Assembly: GCF_008370045.1 (NCBI RefSeq)
Contig: NZ_VOBN01000003.1
Span: forward strand, 124,001 to 188,000
Reading direction: 5' to 3'
Origin: Pseudomonas sp. ANT_J12
GTDB taxonomy: Bacteria > Pseudomonadota > Gammaproteobacteria > Pseudomonadales > Pseudomonadaceae
DNA length: 64,000 nucleotides
Made by a program: the position numbers and the translations under genes. Under the pieces are notes generated by a model. It searched no databases. It was not told the origin of the DNA and was given only the letters and a program-made list of their open reading frames with translations. Below are positions 10,275 through 20,024 of this stretch, in pieces (position 1 is the stretch's first letter; each line of letters opens with the position of its first letter).

Positions 10275-13200
10275 CTTCACCCGCCAACCTCGCCGCGGCT
10301 GCGGCGCCCAAGACCGCCATCGGCTCACCCGGGGCCTGCCCGTTGCGCCAAACCCACGTGCAGCTTCTGCCTGTACGTTATGGCCTGGTGGAAAAACCCC
10401 TCGATCCGGACCCCGACTTGAAACGGCCCTACGCTCTGCAAACCCGGCCACTGGGCATCCGTCTGCTGCGCGATGGCTGGCTGTACGTGATCGACAGCGT
10501 CACCGGCCACTTGCACGAATACCGCGTACTCGATGGGATGATCAGCGCCTTGCTGCACAAGGGCGCCAAGGTCAATGGCGATCAGCGTATGCCTATCGAA
10601 GAGCGGCCGGCGCTGGTGTTTTCACGGCGTAGCCTTTTGCACGTGTGCTTCGCCGAGGTGCAGTGGACCGCTGCCAAATGCGCGCAAGTGACTGACAGCC
10701 GCGAGGAGCGCGACCACTTCATGCAAGCCGTCGACCTCGGCCCGGTGAATTGCGAAACCGGTGGCGAGCACCTGTTGACGGTCGAGCAAACCCGTCAGTG
10801 GCTGGCAGAAATTGCGACGGTGCCGACCCAGCAGGCGCAAGCCGAAAAAGACCGCGCCGAGCATGGGGAAGCATCGCCACCGGACGCCGTTCTACTGCCT
10901 ACTGTGCAGGTCAGCGACGTTCCCGCCCACGAGCGCGAACCCTATTTGTGGGAACAACCCCGGCGCTTTCGCGAGGCGCACATCGGCGAGTTTCTCGGGC
11001 GGGTGCGCCCGGCTTATCAGGACGACACGCTGTTTCTCGTGGTGCAGGATGACCTCGGCGTGCTGCGCGACCTCGCTGACTATCAAGACACCGTGGTCGG
11101 CTGGGTCGATGATTGGAGCAATGCCGGCCACAACGAGCGCAATTACCTGCTGGCCTGCTACATCGAGTCCTTGAGCCTGCTCAGTCCGGCGGATGTCGAC
11201 ACATTGGCCGAGGCCAGCAACGACCCCAGGGTCAAGGTCCTGCTGGACGATCTGGAACAGTTACCCGAACCGGATCGAGAGCAGACGCGCAAGGCCTTGC
11301 TCGACTACCTGAACAAGGGCGGCAACGTCGAACCGCCGGATGCCCCGGTGACACCGGAGCTGGCGCAGTTGCGCAAGCAGGCCCACGCCGAAGCGTTCGA
11401 AATGGCCAAGTACCAGGGCGCCAGCCCCGATTTCACCGGGCACAGCCGCGCCAGTGATGATGCCGATCGCCGTTACTACGCCCGTCGGCACTTTGCGGTG
11501 GCCCCGGCGGACTTCGTCGAACGCCACCTCGACACACTGGTCATGCTCGGCAGGGAGCAGAACAAACGCATCCAGGAGGTGGTTGAAGGCTCCCGTTTCA
11601 GCGGCAAACGCGGGATCAACGACTTCATCGACCGCCCGGCCATGGACGACGAACTGTTTCAGCACCGGGTCGACCTCGGCCGCTGGAATCGCTTGCTTGA
11701 GCGCATCACTGCCGACCGCACGATGCTGGTGTGCGCCGGTCGCTACCACCGTTCGGCCTGGTACTACGACGCGCACGAACCGGCGCAACTGGGCCAAGTG
11801 TTCAGCGCCGAATACGCCTGCCTCAAAGACATCTGCCGCAGCGACCACGCCAGCGAAAAAATCCTCGGTTTTCTGGAAGAACATCCGGAACTGACGCGGC
11901 CCTTGTTCTACACCTTGCCGCTGCGCCTGCAGCCGGAACAGGCCGTGCAATACACCCTGTTCTTCAATGCCGGCATGGGCGTGTTCAACAACTTGCCACG
12001 CTGGCTCGGCGAGCTGAAGAACATCGAACAACCGCACCTGCCGGCCCTCGACGACTTGCCCGAGCACACCCGCGCCGTGGCCGACGCGGCCCAGCATAGT
12101 CTCAGCCCGGCGCTGAACCTGGGCCTGAGCCGGGCGCTGGAAGGCTTCGACCTGACGGCAGAAAAAATCCCCGACCTCGACGAACTGTTCCGGCGCCTGC
12201 CCAAAGCGCTGCACATGCGGCTACTCGATGCGGCGAAAACCACTGGCGTGACCTTCACCGTCGCCAGCCCGGCGGAACACGCGGCGCTGCAATCCAACCT
12301 CAAGGAAATAATCCGGGAGCGCGACTACCTCAAGACCTTGACCCGTGAACGCAACCAGATCACCCACAACAAAAACCGCCAGGGGCACAAGACACCACGG
12401 GCGGTGGAATTGCAGGGCGAGATTGCCCGGGTGCGTGGGCAGTTGACGCAGCTTGAAGGACGGTTGGCGGCGGCGCTGAGTCCGATTGCGGAGTTGCCGG
12501 ATCAGTCGGCGCGGCTCTACGGTGCAACGCCGGCTCGAGCGGGGGTGACGGTGGTGTTTCCACCGGCGCAGCAGCAGGAGGTGCGAGGGTTGTTGAGGAA
12601 TATTCGGTTGGGCGTGGCGGCGGTGCCGAATGCGGGGTTGATTAGAAGCGAGGGGATGGGGTTGTTGGTGTTTTTGGTGCAGGGGGTGAATTTGGTTTCG
12701 GTTTATCGAGAGATGCAGAGTCAGACTGGTAACAGGCGAGTTTGGATGCCATTTGCGAGTGCGGCGGCGGCAACAGGGGCTGCCGGATTCGCTGCGGCTC
12801 AGAGCCTCACTGATACGGCCCTGAAAGCACGAAGTGTCGAGCTTGTCGCTGGTCTTCAGCGACATGCGTTGCAGAGTGTTCATGTGCAGATGGGGAAAAT
12901 GCATGTTGGCTTAGGTGGCTTCACCTACTTTTTTGGGTTTATTGCTTCGTTGCTCAGTTTGAATACCCAACACCAGAATTGGCAGCAGGCTACACGTAGC
13001 GGAAATATCGCAGCACAGAACAGTGCAGCGCTTGCCACATTGGGTGCTGGAGGCATGACAACCGTTAATGCCTATGGCCTGAGCCATACCGCCCACGCTA
13101 CGGCTAAAGTCCTGACTGCTCGAAGCGCCGAAGCACGAACAGCGGCCTGGGCCGCCGCGGGTACACGTCTGTCGACCGTGTTCTTCCGGTTCAACCTGGC

Positions 13201-13903
13201 CGGGGCGTTATTCACCGTACTGGAGTTGGGTGGCACCTGGCTCTTCAACCGCTACAACATCAGCGCCCACGACAAATGGCTCAAAACCACACCATGGAGT
13301 CTGGATGCGGAGGCGCGCGGCGACCACACGCTGCATGAATACAAAAGTTATCTAGAATTTTTACTTCATGCGCCTTATGTCCAACTGGGTCCGAACGAGC
13401 ATGACTCGTGGCTGAAAAACCTGCTCTTAAAGGCCAAACCCAAGGACATTCATCTGGTGCTGCCAGGCCTCAAGCTCAATGATTTTCAGCCGCCCTTGAA
13501 CGGTCAACCGGCCCGTCGCCTGGGGATCGGTGCCCATCGTATTTCCCTCCCCCTTCACAGTCGCGGTACGCCGCGAGAACGCAAGGACGTCATCAGTACT
13601 GAAGTGGCGAACAGTCTGCGTATTGTAGAAACAGGCCCCGATCGATTGGTGCTGTGCCTGCAATACCCACTGGATATTGATGCGGAATTTACGCCAGCTT
13701 CCGAAACACTAGAATTGACGCTCTGCCTACAGACCTTAGCCAACAACGGCGAATGGGTTTCTCGCAATCGCGTCATTCGCCTTAACCCCCGCGGCGAAGG
13801 CCATTTCCCTGTATCACCCTCTCAAACTGTTACCGAGCGTCCACCAATGTTGCTGGTTGAAACCCATTTGCTGGAGATGGCAGACCATGCCAACCAAGAT
13901 TGA
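10271..13903 (+). CDS. VasX-like T6SS effector (BTH_I2691-type)
   Basis: A 1210-residue protein. The N-terminus (GACPLRQTHVQLLPVRYGLV, then RPLGIRLLRDGWLYVIDSVT) matches the N-terminal region of VasX and BTH_I2691-type effectors. A coiled-coil follows at about 680-740 (REQ/LKTLTRERNQITHNK region), then several hydrophobic segments at roughly 795-812, 827-846, 878-897 and 970-993, and a C-terminal soluble domain of about 200 residues. This layout suggests a membrane-inserting or pore-forming antibacterial toxin delivered on VgrG by the DUF4123 adaptor. The start is the ATG overlapping the adaptor stop; an upstream GTG at 10247 is less likely. From about 12.4 kb onward base composition differs from the first two thirds, suggesting C-terminal exchange. 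The exact killing mechanism is inferred. Confidence 0.85.
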   Translation: MTSPANLAAAAAPKTAIGSPGACPLRQTHVQLLPVRYGLVEKPLDPDPDLKRPYALQTRPLGIRLLRDGWLYVIDSVTGHLHEYRVLDGMISALLHKGAKVNGDQRMPIEERPALVFSRRSLLHVCFAEVQWTAAKCAQVTDSREERDHFMQAVDLGPVNCETGGEHLLTVEQTRQWLAEIATVPTQQAQAEKDRAEHGEASPPDAVLLPTVQVSDVPAHEREPYLWEQPRRFREAHIGEFLGRVRPAYQDDTLFLVVQDDLGVLRDLADYQDTVVGWVDDWSNAGHNERNYLLACYIESLSLLSPADVDTLAEASNDPRVKVLLDDLEQLPEPDREQTRKALLDYLNKGGNVEPPDAPVTPELAQLRKQAHAEAFEMAKYQGASPDFTGHSRASDDADRRYYARRHFAVAPADFVERHLDTLVMLGREQNKRIQEVVEGSRFSGKRGINDFIDRPAMDDELFQHRVDLGRWNRLLERITADRTMLVCAGRYHRSAWYYDAHEPAQLGQVFSAEYACLKDICRSDHASEKILGFLEEHPELTRPLFYTLPLRLQPEQAVQYTLFFNAGMGVFNNLPRWLGELKNIEQPHLPALDDLPEHTRAVADAAQHSLSPALNLGLSRALEGFDLTAEKIPDLDELFRRLPKALHMRLLDAAKTTGVTFTVASPAEHAALQSNLKEIIRERDYLKTLTRERNQITHNKNRQGHKTPRAVELQGEIARVRGQLTQLEGRLAAALSPIAELPDQSARLYGATPARAGVTVVFPPAQQQEVRGLLRNIRLGVAAVPNAGLIRSEGMGLLVFLVQGVNLVSVYREMQSQTGNRRVWMPFASAAAATGAAGFAAAQSLTDTALKARSVELVAGLQRHALQSVHVQMGKMHVGLGGFTYFFGFIASLLSLNTQHQNWQQATRSGNIAAQNSAALATLGAGGMTTVNAYGLSHTAHATAKVLTARSAEARTAAWAAAGTRLSTVFFRFNLAGALFTVLELGGTWLFNRYNISAHDKWLKTTPWSLDAEARGDHTLHEYKSYLEFLLHAPYVQLGPNEHDSWLKNLLLKAKPKDIHLVLPGLKLNDFQPPLNGQPARRLGIGAHRISLPLHSRGTPRERKDVISTEVANSLRIVETGPDRLVLCLQYPLDIDAEFTPASETLELTLCLQTLANNGEWVSRNRVIRLNPRGEGHFPVSPSQTVTERPPMLLVETHLLEMADHANQD

Positions 13904-15017
13904 AAACCTACTGCGGCCCCCGCACCTTGAGCAATCCCGCAACGCAGGTGATGTCGAATCGTTCCCCGGCGGAAGAATCACTTATCTGGCGCCATTGCCA
14001 TTACCAACACCATTACCTCCATATGGCCCCCACATTGGGGAGCTAAATGAGGTGTGCATGGACTTCGGTTTGGGGTGGCCGCAGATATTTACATGGCAGG
14101 TAATACTAGGGCTGCCATTCAGCGGCACAGCTATGGTTGTATTTTTATTTCCGTTAATTGCGGGCTTCCTAGGACTCGTACTGGGATATAGCTGGGAAGA
14201 TATTAGGGACTCTATTGAAGGGGTCTTTCATGCGTCCTATGGGATAGGCTTGCAAGCAGGCTTTTTCACGCTGTTCATCGGCCTCGTCACCTGGCACCAC
14301 AACCACAAAAAACGCCTCCAAATCATCCCCACCCGCTTCAACCGCCAACGCCGCGAAGTCTGTTTCATGCCCGAAGACGCCACCGCACCGGTCTTCGTCC
14401 CCTGGGAGTCCCTCTCCGCCTGGGTCATCGAGTCCCAAAGCGCCACCCAGTACGGTATCCAGCGCCAATACGGCATGGGCATCGGTTTCCAGCATGGCGA
14501 AACCCTGACCAGCGTCGAATTCCCCTGCTTCGGCCTGCCCATCGCCATCAGCCACTGGGAAGCGATTCGCGGCTACATGGAATACGAAATCCACGATCTC
14601 AAGAGCATTCAGGACCTTGAAGACCTGCAACTCCCCAACGACCCGCCCCACGAAGGCCTGCACACTTTCCTCAACGCCCGGGCGCGCATGCATCAGGAGA
14701 TTCGCGACGGCGAACGCAACCGGCTCTCGGGGTTTTTCTGGTACCTGTACCACGTGATGACCCTATGGACGATTCCCAACTACCTGACCGAATGGGAAGT
14801 CCGCCGCCTCCAAAGGTTGGGTCCGCAGGCGATGCCTGAAGTGATGCAGCAATGGTCAGAGCCGTTGCCGAAGGAGCAATGGGCCAAGCCCAACCCGGAG
14901 CTGCTGCGCATGAGCGAACAAGTACGAGCGCTGCACAAGCGACAGCCGAGGCGAGCCATTACCGAGATTTTTGCTGAGGTGCGGCGGTTGAATTCCGGCT
15001 GCAAGCTAAGCGGATAG
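13887..15017 (+). CDS. DUF6708-like membrane protein, probable immunity protein
   Basis: A 376-residue protein with an N-terminal soluble stretch, two hydrophobic regions (about residues 68-105 and 120-137) and a C-terminal cytoplasmic domain beginning KKRLQIIPTRFNRQRREVCF. I associate this pattern with DUF6708 proteins found next to VasX-like effectors. It starts inside the effector gene (17-bp overlap) with GGAG about 10 bases upstream, so it is co-translated, as expected for a toxin-immunity pair. Membrane location suits neutralising a membrane-active toxin. The first 125 codons or so are clearly AT-richer than the rest; the switch is near 14270. An alternative role as a secretion accessory factor cannot be excluded. 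Confidence 0.75.
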   Translation: MPTKIENLLRPPHLEQSRNAGDVESFPGGRITYLAPLPLPTPLPPYGPHIGELNEVCMDFGLGWPQIFTWQVILGLPFSGTAMVVFLFPLIAGFLGLVLGYSWEDIRDSIEGVFHASYGIGLQAGFFTLFIGLVTWHHNHKKRLQIIPTRFNRQRREVCFMPEDATAPVFVPWESLSAWVIESQSATQYGIQRQYGMGIGFQHGETLTSVEFPCFGLPIAISHWEAIRGYMEYEIHDLKSIQDLEDLQLPNDPPHEGLHTFLNARARMHQEIRDGERNRLSGFFWYLYHVMTLWTIPNYLTEWEVRRLQRLGPQAMPEVMQQWSEPLPKEQWAKPNPELLRMSEQVRALHKRQPRRAITEIFAEVRRLNSGCKLSG

Positions 15018-15141
15018 CGAGGTTTTTTGCGGCGAGGGCGCTTGCTCCCGCGCCATGCCTCTGGTTTACCAGTAAACTCCCTCCCCTTTAGCCGCCATCA
15101 TTTCCCACGCGGCCACTACCTTATTTCCTACGGAGTACGCC

Positions 15142-16386
15142 TTGCGTCTGTTCCACACCTCCGACTGGCACCTTGGGCAGAACCTGCACGGCCAGGACCG
15201 CGATTTCGAGCACGGTTGTTTTCTTGAGTGGTTGTTGCGCCAGTTGAAGCTGGACCAGCCCGACGTGCTGCTGATCGCCGGCGATATCTTTGACACGGTC
15301 AACCCGCCGGTCAAAGCCCAGGAACGCCTCTACGATTTCATCGTCAGCGCCCACGAGCAGCAGCCGTTGCTGACCATCGTGATGATCGCCGGCAACCATG
15401 ACTCCGGCTCGCGGATCGAATTGCCCGCGCCTTTGATGCGGCGCCTGCGCACTCACGCGTTGGGCCGGGTGCTGTGGCTCGATGACGGTCAACTCGACGC
15501 CGAACGCCTGCTGTTGCCGCTGCCCGACGCCAAAGGCGAGATTGCCGGGTGGTGCCTGGCGTTGCCGTTCCTGCGTCCTGCCGAAGTCACGGGTGCACAT
15601 CTGGGCGACAACTACTTGCGCGGCATCGGTCAGGTCCACGAATGGCTGATCGAAGCGGCGAATGCCAAACGCACGCCGGGCCAGGCGTTGATCGCCATCA
15701 GCCACGCGCACATGGCCGGCGGTTCGGTGTCGGAAGATTCCGAGCGCAGCCTGATCATCGGTAACGCCGAAGCCCTGCCCGCCAGCCTGTTCGGGCCGAG
15801 CATCAGCTACGTGGCCCTCGGTCACTTGCACAAGCCGCAGAAGGTCAACGGTGAAGAGCGCATCCGTTACAGCGGCTCGCCGATTCCGTTGTCGTTTTCC
15901 GAGATCAACTATCAGCATCAGATTCTCGATGTCACCCTCGATGGCGAAACCCTGGTCAGCGTCGAACCAAAACTGATCCCTCGCGCCGTCAACCTGCAAC
16001 GCATCGGCCCGGCCCCGCTGGCCGAGATCCTGCTGCAGCTGGCAGATCTGCCCAATACTGACTTGCTCGAAGATCTGCAGCGCCAACCCTGGCTGGAAGT
16101 GCGGGTGCGCCTCGACGAGCCGCAACCGGACCTGCGTTTTCAAGTGGAAACCGCCCTGCAAGGCAAAGCCGTGCGACTGGTGCGAATCGCCGCCGAGTAC
16201 GCTGGCAGCGGCGGCAAGGACGGGGCCGATGACGGCGCCACCCTGATCGAACTGGATCAACTCTCGCCCCAGGAACTGTTCAGCCGCGCCTGGCAGGACA
16301 ACTACGGCAGCGAGGTCGATGAGCAAACCCTCAAGGACTTTGCCGAACTGCTGCAGGACGTGCAGATGGAGAGCGAACAGCCATGA
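15142..16386 (+). CDS. sbcD: Exonuclease subunit SbcD
   Basis: A 414-residue calcineurin-like nuclease subunit of SbcCD (Mre11 homologue), which cleaves hairpins and protein-blocked DNA ends together with the SbcC ATPase. All phosphoesterase motifs are visible: HTSDWHLGQ (residues 5-13), AGDIFD, IAGNHDSGSR, ISHAHMAGG and LGHLHKPQ. The start is TTG at 15142 with ACGGAG six bases upstream; no ATG lies near in frame and the motif begins at residue 5, so the TTG is well supported. The gene overlaps sbcC by ATGA (16383-16386). Length is normal for the family. Confidence 0.96.
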   Translation: MRLFHTSDWHLGQNLHGQDRDFEHGCFLEWLLRQLKLDQPDVLLIAGDIFDTVNPPVKAQERLYDFIVSAHEQQPLLTIVMIAGNHDSGSRIELPAPLMRRLRTHALGRVLWLDDGQLDAERLLLPLPDAKGEIAGWCLALPFLRPAEVTGAHLGDNYLRGIGQVHEWLIEAANAKRTPGQALIAISHAHMAGGSVSEDSERSLIIGNAEALPASLFGPSISYVALGHLHKPQKVNGEERIRYSGSPIPLSFSEINYQHQILDVTLDGETLVSVEPKLIPRAVNLQRIGPAPLAEILLQLADLPNTDLLEDLQRQPWLEVRVRLDEPQPDLRFQVETALQGKAVRLVRIAAEYAGSGGKDGADDGATLIELDQLSPQELFSRAWQDNYGSEVDEQTLKDFAELLQDVQMESEQP

Positions 16387-19300
16387 AGATCCTCGCGATC
16401 CGCCTGAAAAACCTCGCCTCCCTGGCCGGACCATTTGAGATCGACTTCACCGCTGAGCCCCTGGCCAGCGCGGGCCTGTTCGCCATCACCGGGCCGACCG
16501 GCGCCGGTAAAAGCACCTTGCTCGACGCGTTGTGCCTGGCCTTGTTCGGCGCCGTGCCGCGCCTGAACAACACCGGGCGCGACGCCAAAGTCCCGGACGC
16601 CGACGGCGAAATCGGCACTGGCGACCCGCGCACTTTGCTGCGTCGCGGCACCGGCGAAGGCTATGCCGAAGTGGATTTTGTCGGCATCGACGGCCGCCGC
16701 TACCGTGCGCGCTGGGAAGCCAATCGCGCCCGGGAAAAGGCTGGTGGCAAGCTGCAAGCCAGCCGCCAGAGTCTGCGCGATATCGATCAGGATCAATTGC
16801 TGGCCAGTCAGAAAGGCGAGTACAAGACCCAGCTCGAAGCTGCGCTGGGCCTGAACTTCGAACAGTTCACCCGCGCCGTGTTGCTGGCCCAGAGTGAGTT
16901 CAGCGCGTTCCTCAAGGCCGACGACAACGACCGCAGCGAACTGCTGGAAAAACTCACCGACACCGCGCTCTACACGCGTTTGGGACGGCGGGCGTACGAC
17001 AAGACCAAAGAGGCCCGCGAAGCCCACAAACTGCTGCAGGACCAGGCCACTGGCGTCACGCCGCTATCGCCCGAAGCGCGCGCCGAGCTGGATGAGCGCT
17101 TCAACGAAGCCCAGCAGCAACTCAAGCTGCAACAGGCACAACTCAAGCAGCTTGAAGAGCAACACACTTGGCTCAGACAACTGCGCCAATTGCAGGACGA
17201 GCAGCAGAGCGCCACCGAGCAATTGCAATCCGCCCAACAACATTGGGAAAGCCTGGCCGGTGAGCGGCTGAAGCTCACGCGCCTGGAGCAACTGGCGCCG
17301 CAGCGGCATCAGTTTGCGCGCAAGACTGAACTCACCCACCAGCTCACGCCGCTGACCGCGCAGATTCAACAACACACGCAGCAGCAACTCGAACTGACCG
17401 AGCGCCAGACGCAACTGGAACAGAGCCTGACCAGCGCCCACACCGCGTTGACCGAGGCGCAAAACCAGCACAGCGCCAGCGCGCCGTTGCTGCGTCAGGC
17501 ATTTGAAGAGCAAAGCACCCTCGCCCGTCTGGCCAAGGATGCAAGCCTGAGTGCCGAAGCCAAGCAGCACGCGGAACAGGCCTGCACCCAGGGCCAAAGC
17601 ACGATCCAGGGTTTGCTTGATCAGCAGAAACAAGTCGCTGCACGTCTGGAGCGCATCGCCGCAGAGCTTGAGCAAAGCACCCATCTGGCGCCGTTGAGCG
17701 ATGCCTGGAACGCCTACCGTGATCGCCTGCAACAACTGATGCTGATCGGCAATCGCCTGAACAAGGGCCAGGACGAACTGGCGGCTTTGGAACAAAGCGC
17801 CACCCGCGCCGCTGAAGAACTGGCCGCGCAAAAGCAGAACCTGGAAGTGCTCTATAAAGAGGCCGGCGCCGAACCCGAAGCGGTGGCCGAGCAGATCCAG
17901 TTGCTGAGCACGCTGTTGCAGGACAACCGCAAGCAACTGCGCGCGTTCGAAGAACTGTCGCGGCTGTGGGCCAGTCAGCAGGAACTGGACAAGCGCGGCG
18001 CCGAACTTCAGCAACGCCAGCTCGCGGCCCAACAGGAACGCGAGCGCCTGACGCAGGATGGGGTGAAAACCAAGGCTGAACTGACCGTCGCCGAGCAGAC
18101 CCTGACCGTTACCCGTCAGCTGCTGGAACGCCAGCGCCTGGCCCGTAGCGAAAGCGTCGAGGAACTGCGCGGGCAGTTGCAGGACGACCAGCCCTGCCCA
18201 GTGTGTGGCAGCCCGGAACATCCTTATCATCAGCCCGAAGCGCTGCTGCAAAGCCTCGGTCGCCATGATGAAAGCGAACTGACCAACGCGCAGAAAGCCG
18301 TGGATCTGCTGAAGGAAAAACTCACCGACCTGCGCACCGAAGTCGGTGGTTTGATTGCGCAGCAAAAGGAACTGCTGCAACAACAGGAACAGCTTGCCAC
18401 TCAGCAACAAAGCCTGACCCCAAACCTCGAAGCGCATCCGCTGTCCGCGACATTGCTGAATCAGGACGCCGCCAAACGTGACGCCTGGCTGACCCAACAA
18501 AACAGCCAGTTGAACCAGAGCATCACCCAGGACGAACAACGCCAGACCGCCCTGCTCACCCTGCAACAGGACGCCGCACGACTGGCGCAACAGCTGCGTA
18601 GCGCCGAAACCGCGAGCCAGCAAGCGACCCAGCACCTGAGCAATCAGCAACAGGCCTTGAGCAATGATCGCCAGCGTCTGGACGAAGAGCTGACGGCGTT
18701 CAGCAGCCTGCTCCCGGCCGATACCTTGCAAGCCTTGCGCAACGAACCGGCCGCGACCTTCTTGCAGCTCGACCGGCAGATCGCCCAGCGTCTGGAGCAA
18801 CTCGAGCAGCAGCGCGATGAACTCGGCGAACAGCAACAACGCCAGCAGACGCTGGAGAAAGAACAGGATCGCCAGCTGACCCGCGCCCAGCAACTGGAAG
18901 CCGCGCAACAGCAGTTCACGGTACTGGCCGAGCAGCAACAGGCCTGTCAGCAAAAACTCGCGCAACTGCTTGGCCAACACAGCAGCGCCGAGCAATGGCA
19001 GCAACAACTCGACCACGCCGTCGAACAGGCGCGCCATGCCGAGGCCGTCGCCAATCAGGAACTGCAAACCGTGCGCACGCGGCTGGTGCAACTGGCCGCT
19101 GAACTCAAGGCGCAACAGGAACGTTCACAGGCGCTGGAAGCCGAAGATCGCGAGTTGAGCGCCAAGATTGCCGACTGGCGCGCGCAGCATCCGGAACTGG
19201 ATGACGGCGGTCTGGAAGCGCTGTTGAGCGTCGATGATCAGCAGGTCAGCGAGTTGCGCCAACAATTGCAGCACAGCGAAAAAGCCATCGAACAAGCCAA

Positions 19301-20024
19301 GGTGTTGGTGCAGGAGCGAGACAAGCGCCTGCTCGCGCATCAAGCCCAACACAATGGCAACCTCGACGCCGAGCAACTGGCCAGCGCGCTGACCGAACTG
19401 CAAAACCTGTTTGCCGCCAGCGAACACCGCTGCGCTGAATTTCGCGCCGAACAGGCCGAAGATCAACGTCGGCAGAACGCCAATCAGGCCCTCGCCCAGC
19501 AGATCGCCGACGCCTACACCGAGTATCAGCGCTGGGCGCGCTTGAATGCCTTGATCGGCTCGGCCACCGGCGACACCTTCCGCAAGATCGCCCAGGCCTA
19601 CAACCTCGACCTGTTGGTGCATCACGCCAACGTGCAGTTGCGCCAACTGGTGCGGCGCTATCGCCTGAAACGCGGCGGCAGCATGCTTGGCTTGCTGGTG
19701 ATGGACACGGAGATGGGCGACGAACTGCGTTCGGTGCATTCGCTGTCCGGCGGCGAGACGTTCCTGGTGTCGCTGGCGTTGGCACTTGGCCTGGCGTCGA
19801 TGGCGTCGAGCACGTTGAAGATCGAATCGCTGTTTATCGACGAAGGTTTCGGCAGCCTCGACCCGGAATCCCTGCAACTGGCCATGGACGCCCTCGACGG
19901 CTTGCAGGCGCAGGGGCGCAAGGTCGCGGTGATTTCCCACGTGCAGGAAATGCATGAACGGATTCCGGTGCAGATCCAGGTCCGCCGCCAGGGCAATGGC
20001 CTGAGCACTCTGGAGGTGAAATGA
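16383..20024 (+). CDS. sbcC: Exonuclease subunit SbcC
   Basis: A 1213-residue SMC-like ATPase, partner of SbcD. Walker A (GPTGAGKSTLLD) is near residue 37, followed by very long Gln/Glu-rich coiled coils interrupted by a zinc hook CPVCGSPEH at about residues 604-612. The ABC signature LSGGETFLVSLALALG lies near 1119 and Walker B LFIDEGFGSLDPES near 1149. The head domains bind DNA and ATP and the hook joins two molecules. It is coupled to sbcD upstream and to a glutathione S-transferase gene downstream, both through ATGA overlaps. Confidence 0.96.
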   Translation: MKILAIRLKNLASLAGPFEIDFTAEPLASAGLFAITGPTGAGKSTLLDALCLALFGAVPRLNNTGRDAKVPDADGEIGTGDPRTLLRRGTGEGYAEVDFVGIDGRRYRARWEANRAREKAGGKLQASRQSLRDIDQDQLLASQKGEYKTQLEAALGLNFEQFTRAVLLAQSEFSAFLKADDNDRSELLEKLTDTALYTRLGRRAYDKTKEAREAHKLLQDQATGVTPLSPEARAELDERFNEAQQQLKLQQAQLKQLEEQHTWLRQLRQLQDEQQSATEQLQSAQQHWESLAGERLKLTRLEQLAPQRHQFARKTELTHQLTPLTAQIQQHTQQQLELTERQTQLEQSLTSAHTALTEAQNQHSASAPLLRQAFEEQSTLARLAKDASLSAEAKQHAEQACTQGQSTIQGLLDQQKQVAARLERIAAELEQSTHLAPLSDAWNAYRDRLQQLMLIGNRLNKGQDELAALEQSATRAAEELAAQKQNLEVLYKEAGAEPEAVAEQIQLLSTLLQDNRKQLRAFEELSRLWASQQELDKRGAELQQRQLAAQQERERLTQDGVKTKAELTVAEQTLTVTRQLLERQRLARSESVEELRGQLQDDQPCPVCGSPEHPYHQPEALLQSLGRHDESELTNAQKAVDLLKEKLTDLRTEVGGLIAQQKELLQQQEQLATQQQSLTPNLEAHPLSATLLNQDAAKRDAWLTQQNSQLNQSITQDEQRQTALLTLQQDAARLAQQLRSAETASQQATQHLSNQQQALSNDRQRLDEELTAFSSLLPADTLQALRNEPAATFLQLDRQIAQRLEQLEQQRDELGEQQQRQQTLEKEQDRQLTRAQQLEAAQQQFTVLAEQQQACQQKLAQLLGQHSSAEQWQQQLDHAVEQARHAEAVANQELQTVRTRLVQLAAELKAQQERSQALEAEDRELSAKIADWRAQHPELDDGGLEALLSVDDQQVSELRQQLQHSEKAIEQAKVLVQERDKRLLAHQAQHNGNLDAEQLASALTELQNLFAASEHRCAEFRAEQAEDQRRQNANQALAQQIADAYTEYQRWARLNALIGSATGDTFRKIAQAYNLDLLVHHANVQLRQLVRRYRLKRGGSMLGLLVMDTEMGDELRSVHSLSGGETFLVSLALALGLASMASSTLKIESLFIDEGFGSLDPESLQLAMDALDGLQAQGRKVAVISHVQEMHERIPVQIQVRRQGNGLSTLEVK

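Noticed and set aside
17064..19115. 683-codon open frame antisense to sbcC
   Set aside because: Arises from the Gln/Leu-rich coiled coil codons of sbcC; the product is a Leu/Gly/Gln repeat with no start signal.
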